A stretch of 64,000 bases of DNA, from NCBI GenBank assembly GCA_023212645.1, contig JALBYC010000016.1, positions 1 to 64,000 on the forward strand, given 5' to 3'. Every line of letters starts with the position of its first letter. Position 1 is the first letter of the stretch. Below are positions 58,975 to 64,000 of the stretch, piece after piece. Below the pieces are notes generated by a model. That model searched no databases and was not told where the DNA came from. It worked only from the letters and a program-made list of their open reading frames with translations. The translations under genes were made by a program, and so were the position numbers. Source of the DNA: Farysia itapuensis (lineage: Eukaryota > Basidiomycota > Ustilaginomycetes > Ustilaginales > Ustilaginaceae).

Positions 58975-60465
58975 ATGCCGCCACGCATAGCCGACGACGA
59001 GTACATGGATGATGCAGACGCCGACGAAGCTGAAGACTATATCGACGATGACGACAGCGGAGATGACTATCGGTCTGCACCAGCGTTACCTCGTCTAGGC
59101 TCACGCGGCGGCAATGTCGCACGACCAGCCGTAGCTGCAGCAAACGGCAAAACCGCCGGCCCGTCCAAAGCCAAAGCCAATACAGCAGCCGCAAAAGATC
59201 AAGGATATTCGTGGGAAGCGACGTACAAGCGATCTTGGGATGCTGTAGCTGAGGATGACCAGGGCTCGCTCGAGTCAGCGGTTCGCTCCATGATCGAGGG
59301 CTCCAAGCGACGTCGAGTGCTCAAGGACGTAGCGCCAGTGCAGCGTGGAATCATCCGACATTTGGTCCTGCTGGTTGATCTTTCGGCAAGCATGCTCGAA
59401 AAAGACATGCGACCGAATCGCTTTGATGTCACGCTTCAGTACGCACGTGAGTTTGTGACCGAGTACTTTGACCAGAACCCAATCGGCCAGCTCTCTGTCA
59501 TTGGCACACGACAAGGCATCGCTGAGCGCCTCGCCATGATGGGGGGGAACACGGTGGACCACGTCGCTTCCCTTTCCAATAAGCGACGACTTGAGCCACG
59601 CGGAGAGCCGAGTCTGCAGAACGCGCTCGAAATGGCTCGCTCCAGTCTGGTACACCTGCCCGCCTCAAACTCGCGAGAAATCCTGGCCATCTTTGGCAGC
59701 TTGACCACCTGCGATCCAGGCAACATCCACGACACGGTCAAGGCGCTAGTCAAGGATAACATCCGGGTGTCAATCGTGCATCTCGCGGCCGAAGTCAAGG
59801 TGTTTAAGGATGTATGCACACGGACAGGCGGAACGTTTTCCGTTGCGCTCAACGAAGGGCATTTCCACGACTCGCTGTTCGAGCTGGTCCCTCCACCCGC
59901 CGTGGAAGGTGGACCACGCAAACGCCGCAAACGGGCCCAAGGCGACGAGGAAGAGCAACAAGGCGTCGATTTACTGCAAATGGCGTTTCCGCTCCGATTA
60001 CCGGCGCATGCACATCCAACGCTTTGTGCATGCCATTCACGGTCCAGGGGCTCTGGGTACTTGTGTCCGCGGTGTGGGGTCAAGGTGTGCGATGTGCCTA
60101 CCGACTGTCCCGTATGCGGAATTACGATTGTCATGTCGACCCATCTCGCCCGCTCCTACCACCACTTGTTCCCCGTCGGCAACTGGGTTTCCGTGCCGTG
60201 GGAGGCGGTCTCCTCTCATTCTTCCCTCGCCTGTTTCTCATGCAACCTCGAGTTCCCTGCGAAACCAGACGATGTCACGGTCACCAATGGCTCTCATACC
60301 CCTGCCGCGGCACACAACAAGACAGCGGCAGCGTCCAAGGCGCTCGAGGATGCCGGTCTCAGCCCGTCGTCGCGCTACCGCTGTGTTCGTTGCAGCAACC
60401 ATTTCTGTCTAGAGTGCGACGCATTCGTGCACGAACAGCTGCATGTATGTCCTGGTTGCTGTTAG
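58975..60465 (+). CDS. SSL1: TFIIH subunit Ssl1 (p44)
   Basis: The product has 496 residues from MPPRIADDEY; in-frame ATGs at 58885 and 58927 would add 30 or 16 residues, but the acidic start fits Ssl1. Acidic residues lead. A vWA domain follows at about 120-310, with IRHLVLLVDLSASMLEKDMRPNR (MIDAS-like), SVIGTRQG and REILAIFGSLTTCDPG. The C-terminus has zinc motifs, CPRCGVKVCDVPTDCPVCG near residue 365 and CVRCSNHFCLECD ... CPGCC at the end. Ssl1/p44 holds XPD in core TFIIH for transcription and nucleotide excision repair. The stop lies 12 bp from the convergent VPS60 stop. Confidence 0.93.
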   Translation: MPPRIADDEYMDDADADEAEDYIDDDDSGDDYRSAPALPRLGSRGGNVARPAVAAANGKTAGPSKAKANTAAAKDQGYSWEATYKRSWDAVAEDDQGSLESAVRSMIEGSKRRRVLKDVAPVQRGIIRHLVLLVDLSASMLEKDMRPNRFDVTLQYAREFVTEYFDQNPIGQLSVIGTRQGIAERLAMMGGNTVDHVASLSNKRRLEPRGEPSLQNALEMARSSLVHLPASNSREILAIFGSLTTCDPGNIHDTVKALVKDNIRVSIVHLAAEVKVFKDVCTRTGGTFSVALNEGHFHDSLFELVPPPAVEGGPRKRRKRAQGDEEEQQGVDLLQMAFPLRLPAHAHPTLCACHSRSRGSGYLCPRCGVKVCDVPTDCPVCGITIVMSTHLARSYHHLFPVGNWVSVPWEAVSSHSSLACFSCNLEFPAKPDDVTVTNGSHTPAAAHNKTAAASKALEDAGLSPSSRYRCVRCSNHFCLECDAFVHEQLHVCPGCC

Positions 60466-60477
60466 TATTGCAATAGA

Positions 60478-61137
60478 CTATGCTGCACGCAATGCTTCGC
60501 CTGGTGTGGCGCTTTCTGTCTGTGCTTGGGCGGGGAGTTCGTCGACAAAGTCTGGCAGCTCAGTGTTGGTGGAGAGATAGCTGGGCATGCTTTCGCCAGT
60601 CGCCTCTTCCGCGTCCCAGTCTTCGCCTAATGCGTCGAGCTCAGCCTGCAGATCCTCCTCGTCCACTTCGTCCGGCACGCCGTAACTTCGGCCCAACGTT
60701 TCCTGTACTTCGTTGGCCGACTCGATCAGGTCCTGCATCTCGTCCTGCATACTCTCAATCTTGTCCAGATCGATCTTGCCGTAGGTCTTTTTCATTTCCT
60801 TGTTGGCCGACTGCATTGCGTCAAACGTGGCCATGGTATTGCGCAGATTCTCGGTCGTCATGGTGGCCTGCTCCATGTTGTAGCTCTGCTGTTGCAGCTG
60901 TGCTAGTTGTGATTCGTAGAGACGCTTCTGTTTGAGGACGCGCAGCGCTCGTTGCTGGATGGCCGTTTTGCCCGGTCCATCGCGCATCTTGCGCATCTGA
61001 TCGCGATAGCGTGTGAGTTCCGAGTCGAGTTTTCGGATCTTGACTTCGACGCCATCTGCGCGACTCTCGGTGGTGGCGATGGCATCTGTGAGTGTAGGCT
61101 TTGGCTTGCCTGCTTTCGATCCAAAGAGCCGGTTCAT
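60478..61137 (-). CDS. VPS60: ESCRT-III-associated protein Vps60 (CHMP5)
   Basis: The 219-residue protein starts at MNRLFGSKAGKPKP. An N-terminal basic amphipathic stretch is followed by a long charged helical hairpin. The hairpin contains KPTLTDAI, RADGVEVKIRKLD, LRVLKQKRLYESQLAQLQQQSYNMEQA and an acidic C-terminal half (DLDKIESMQDEMQDLIESANEVQETLGRSYG). This is the Snf7-fold order and the DEL-type tail of Vps60/Mos10. It acts with Vta1-Vps4 in multivesicular-body formation. It shares 147 bp of promoter with the Hob3 gene, and its 3' end nearly overlaps SSL1. Confidence 0.92.
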   Translation of the reverse strand: MNRLFGSKAGKPKPTLTDAIATTESRADGVEVKIRKLDSELTRYRDQMRKMRDGPGKTAIQQRALRVLKQKRLYESQLAQLQQQSYNMEQATMTTENLRNTMATFDAMQSANKEMKKTYGKIDLDKIESMQDEMQDLIESANEVQETLGRSYGVPDEVDEEDLQAELDALGEDWDAEEATGESMPSYLSTNTELPDFVDELPAQAQTESATPGEALRAA

Positions 61138-61284
61138 GGTTGCGGATAGGATAAGTGCGGAGAGACACACCAATATGGAAATGCAATTTCGGATTCAAAA
61201 TCAAGCAAATTGTGCCAAAGTGTGATTACCGGCTGTGCCCCTCCCATCGCACATCACCATTGTGATTCCCATTGTCGCGCAGTC

Positions 61285-62073
61285 ATGTCGTGGGGCGGGT
61301 TCAAGAAATCCATCAACCGGGCGGGGACGTCGCTGATGCAGAAGACGGGTCAGATCGAGCGCACGGTCGACTCCGAATTCAGCTCATCCGAGGAACAGTA
61401 CCGCATCATGGAACGCGAAGTCACAGCGCTCCAGAAGGAGGCCAAAGCGTATCTCGACAGTGTCCGCTCGCTCGCATCCTCGCAGACCCGCGTGGCAGAA
61501 GCCGTGGATGGCTTCTATACCGACAGCTCGGATGCCGCCATGTCGGCCAACGCGTATCGTCGTGCTGTCGACGAGCTGGATGCCAAGACAGCCAAAGAAA
61601 TCGATGCCCCCTACCGTGCTACTGTGCTGGAACCCATCGGCAAACTCGCCTCCTTCTTTCCCGAAGTCAACAAAGTCGTAGACAAACGTCAAAAGAAGCT
61701 GCTCGACTTTGACGCTGCACGTAGCAAGCATCGCAAACTGGTCGAGAAGCCGTCAGATGACCCAGTCAAGCTTCCCCGCGCCGAAAAGGAACTCGAAGAC
61801 GCACGGCTGATTTTCGAAACGCTGGACGAACAGGTCAAGACCGAGCTGCCCCAGCTGGTGGATCTGCGCATTCCCTACCTCGACCCCAGCTTTGAAGCCA
61901 TGATCCGCATCCAGGCCAAGTTTGCCGAGGACGGTTACGAGAAGCTGGGCGGTGTGCAGAGATTCTTTACCGAAGGCGTCCGCGAACAGTACGCCGATGG
62001 CCAACTCGATGCACAAGTCGAAGCCGTGCTCCAAGAGATGCGCGAACTCTCCATCTGTGGCATTGGCCAGTAG
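61285..62073 (+). CDS. RVS161: BAR-domain protein Rvs161/Hob3
   Basis: The 262-residue protein starts at MSWGGFKKSINRAGTSLMQKTGQ, the canonical N-terminus of Rvs161/Hob3. A full BAR domain follows: DAPYRATVLEPIGKLASFFPEVNKV, KRQKKLLDFD, the ARSKHRKL motif and the C-terminal FEAMIRIQAKFAEDGYEKLGGVQRFF. It stops right after the BAR domain, as Rvs161 does; Rvs167/amphiphysin would continue with SH3. BAR dimers bend membrane during endocytosis and cell fusion. An upstream in-frame ATG is unlikely. Confidence 0.94.
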   Translation: MSWGGFKKSINRAGTSLMQKTGQIERTVDSEFSSSEEQYRIMEREVTALQKEAKAYLDSVRSLASSQTRVAEAVDGFYTDSSDAAMSANAYRRAVDELDAKTAKEIDAPYRATVLEPIGKLASFFPEVNKVVDKRQKKLLDFDAARSKHRKLVEKPSDDPVKLPRAEKELEDARLIFETLDEQVKTELPQLVDLRIPYLDPSFEAMIRIQAKFAEDGYEKLGGVQRFFTEGVREQYADGQLDAQVEAVLQEMRELSICGIGQ

Positions 62074-62246
62074 ACGTCTTGCTTGCCTTCCATCCATGTA
62101 CAATGTTGTCCCGTATTGTCATTCCAGTCCAACGTCCAATTTGTGTGAGCGCTGTTGTGTTAGATCTCCTGTTTTCGGTTATCAGGAAAATTTGTGCTGG
62201 AAGAAATGATGTCAACGCACCACCATCACTTGTACCACCAGCAGGC

Positions 62247-63995
62247 ATGGCGTCCCATTCTGCAGATGCAGGCTCGTCCAGCGGGTCTACAGCACCTTCG
62301 TCGCCGGTAGCTTCTGTCTCCTCTGTGCAGACGGATATGACAAATCTGGATCAGACGTCCGCCACTTCGGCAGACGTGCCACCCTCCCCCACAAAACAGG
62401 ATATTGCCCTGCCCGTGGAAGAGCGACAGGCCAAAGCACGCAGCTACAAAGATGAGGGGAACAAGCTCTTTGTCGCTGGAAAGTACGAGGATGCAAAGCA
62501 CCAGTACGGTCTGGCGATTGCGCTTGACCCCTCCGTCCCCGCGTTTTACAGCAACCGCGCGGCTTGCGAGCTCAAGCTGGAACAGCACGGCTTGGTCATT
62601 GAAGATGCGACGAAAGCCATTCAGCTGGATAACAAGTTTTCCAAAGCATACTTTCGCCGAGCTAGCGCACATCTGAGCATTCTGGACCCCAAATCGGCGC
62701 TGCCAGATCTCAAGATGGTCGTGCAGCTGGAGCCCAAGAATGCCTCGGTGCGCGCACAGCTCGACGCAACCGCCAAGCTCATTCGCCGGCTCGAGTTTGA
62801 GAAAGCAATCAAGGTCAGTGCTGGCGCTAAGGCGTACGACACCATTGACTCGAATCTGCGTGAAGGGGCAGGAGGAACAACCGTGACAGATGCATACACA
62901 GGACCTCGTCTGCGCGACGGAGACACCGACGACACTAAGCACCTCGGTCAGATCGACCAGCAGTTTATCGACGACATGGTGGAACACTTCAAGAACGGCG
63001 GCAAGTTACATAACCGGTACTCGTGGCAGATCATTCTGGGCGCCTTCCAAGCACTCAAGCAAGAGCCGCCGCTGGTCGACTACCAAGTGGCAGAGGGCAC
63101 AACGGTGGATGTCATTGGTGACACTCACGGACAGTTCTTTGACTTTATCCATCTACTCAGCAAGACGGGGAAGCCGTCGCCGACGCACGCCCTCCTGTTC
63201 AATGGCGATTTTGTCGACCGTGGCTCGTGGTCGGTCGAGATTGCCCTGACGATTTTCGCTTACAAGTGGCTTTACCCAGCGACGACGCTGGTCAATCGCG
63301 GCAATCACGAGACGTCCGAGATGAACAAGGTGTACGGCTTCGAGGGAGAGTGCAAGGCCAAATTCGGCGGCGACCTTACCTTCAAGCTGTTCACCGAGGT
63401 GTTTATCGCCCTGCCACTTGCTACACTCATCACTTGTCCCAAGAAGCCATTGCAGGGCAATGAGCTACCGGCTTCGTACTCGATCGCTCAGCGTGAACCG
63501 ATTCTTTCCAAAGATCAGGGCTTGAAGCGCTTCTTTGTTGTCCACGGCGGCTTGTTCTCCAAAGACAACGTTACACTCGACGACATTCGGGCCATTGACC
63601 GATTCAAGCAGGGTCAGCCGGGACAAGAGGGGCTTATGATGGAGATGCTCTGGTCCGATCCTCAAATAGCCCAAGGTCGTGGACCCTCGAAGCGCGGTGT
63701 TGGCCTCGGCTTTGGTCCGGACATTACCAAAGCATGGTGCGAGTTGAACGGTGTTACCGCCGTGCTGCGAAGCCACGAGGTGCGTATGGGCGGATATGCG
63801 GAAGAACACCAGGGACGATGCTGCACCATCTTTTCGGCGCCCAACTACTGCGATTCGACGGGCAATCTCGGCGCATTCGCGCGTATCGACGATCAAGGAA
63901 CCATCCAATGGACCGAATTCTCGGCCCAAACCCATCCCAATATTAAGCCCATGGCCTACGCCGGCAACGCAATGAACGGCATGCTTGGCATGTAA
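62247..63995 (+). CDS. PPT1: Serine/threonine phosphatase PP5 with TPR domain
   Basis: The 582-residue protein starts at MASHSADAGSS. It has a Ser/Thr-rich leader and three TPR units at about 65-175 (SYKDEGNKLFVAGKYEDA, AIALDPSVPAFYSNRAACEL, AYFRRASAHLS). The catalytic domain spans about 270-570, with GDTHGQFFD, GDFVDRGSWSVE, NRGNHETSEMNKVYGFEGE, HGGLFS, and SAPNYCD at the C-terminal end. All metal-binding and catalytic motifs of the PPP family are present. PP5/Ppt1 dephosphorylates Hsp90 co-chaperones and docks on the Hsp90 tail through the TPR. The gene ends 5 bp before the window does, so its terminator is not seen. Confidence 0.95.
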   Translation: MASHSADAGSSSGSTAPSSPVASVSSVQTDMTNLDQTSATSADVPPSPTKQDIALPVEERQAKARSYKDEGNKLFVAGKYEDAKHQYGLAIALDPSVPAFYSNRAACELKLEQHGLVIEDATKAIQLDNKFSKAYFRRASAHLSILDPKSALPDLKMVVQLEPKNASVRAQLDATAKLIRRLEFEKAIKVSAGAKAYDTIDSNLREGAGGTTVTDAYTGPRLRDGDTDDTKHLGQIDQQFIDDMVEHFKNGGKLHNRYSWQIILGAFQALKQEPPLVDYQVAEGTTVDVIGDTHGQFFDFIHLLSKTGKPSPTHALLFNGDFVDRGSWSVEIALTIFAYKWLYPATTLVNRGNHETSEMNKVYGFEGECKAKFGGDLTFKLFTEVFIALPLATLITCPKKPLQGNELPASYSIAQREPILSKDQGLKRFFVVHGGLFSKDNVTLDDIRAIDRFKQGQPGQEGLMMEMLWSDPQIAQGRGPSKRGVGLGFGPDITKAWCELNGVTAVLRSHEVRMGGYAEEHQGRCCTIFSAPNYCDSTGNLGAFARIDDQGTIQWTEFSAQTHPNIKPMAYAGNAMNGMLGM

Positions 63996-64000
63996 AAGCA

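Overview
This window is the end of a chromosome from a basidiomycete fungus, most likely a smut of the Ustilaginaceae. It opens at base 1 with CCCTAA telomere repeats. The genes are mostly intron-poor. Where introns occur they are 58-64 nt with GTAAGT-type donors and CTRAC/CTGAC branch sites. The clearest lineage marker is a Ubc2-type SAM-RA-SH3-SH3 adaptor, an architecture described in Ustilago maydis.

Layout. (1) 1-3.4 kb: telomere, gene-poor subtelomere, a gag-like scrap, and the 3' half of an MFS transporter gene. (2) 4.0-12.6 kb: ubc2, an RSC9-like chromatin subunit, a TFIIB/Brf-like factor and a small cysteine-rich secreted protein that is a candidate effector. (3) 12.6-19.4 kb: transposon graveyard, with a non-LTR endonuclease-like remnant, a degenerate Ty1/copia element carrying an expanded 17-bp minisatellite, a long tandem repeat with an assembly gap, and a 41-bp minisatellite. 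(4) 19.4-22.9 kb: an intact 1167-codon tyrosine-recombinase-like gene (DUF3435/captain-like catalytic core plus zinc fingers). (5) 24.8-28.2 kb: an intact transporter paralogue, a GC-rich tandem repeat with a second gap, and the 5' half of another transporter copy. The 5' half (27.8-28.2 kb, minus) and the 3' half (1.8-3.4 kb, plus) break at the same codon and would rejoin if the 26 kb between them were inverted.

(6) 29-64 kb is ordinary dense euchromatin: NUP53, CENP-A, a coiled-coil protein, a SurE-like phosphatase, a P5B ATPase split into two pieces in the wrong order, two tandem MFS transporters, a DUF1349 protein, an amino-acid permease, a dipeptidyl aminopeptidase, HSF, a pyruvate-dehydrogenase-kinase-type kinase, a disordered small protein, ATP4, YAR1, NOP53, a polyQ protein, SSL1, VPS60, RVS161/Hob3 and PPT1.

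The most interesting points are the permuted P5B ATPase (M7-M10 module encoded upstream of the M1-M6 part), the inversion-split transporter, the captain-like recombinase, and a kinase gene in which two alternative splice donors 15 nt apart decide whether a stop codon is kept. Both N-gaps are flanked by perfect duplications of 85 and 81 bp and are probably unmerged contig overlaps. All functional calls rest on reading motifs in the translated sequence; no database search was run.
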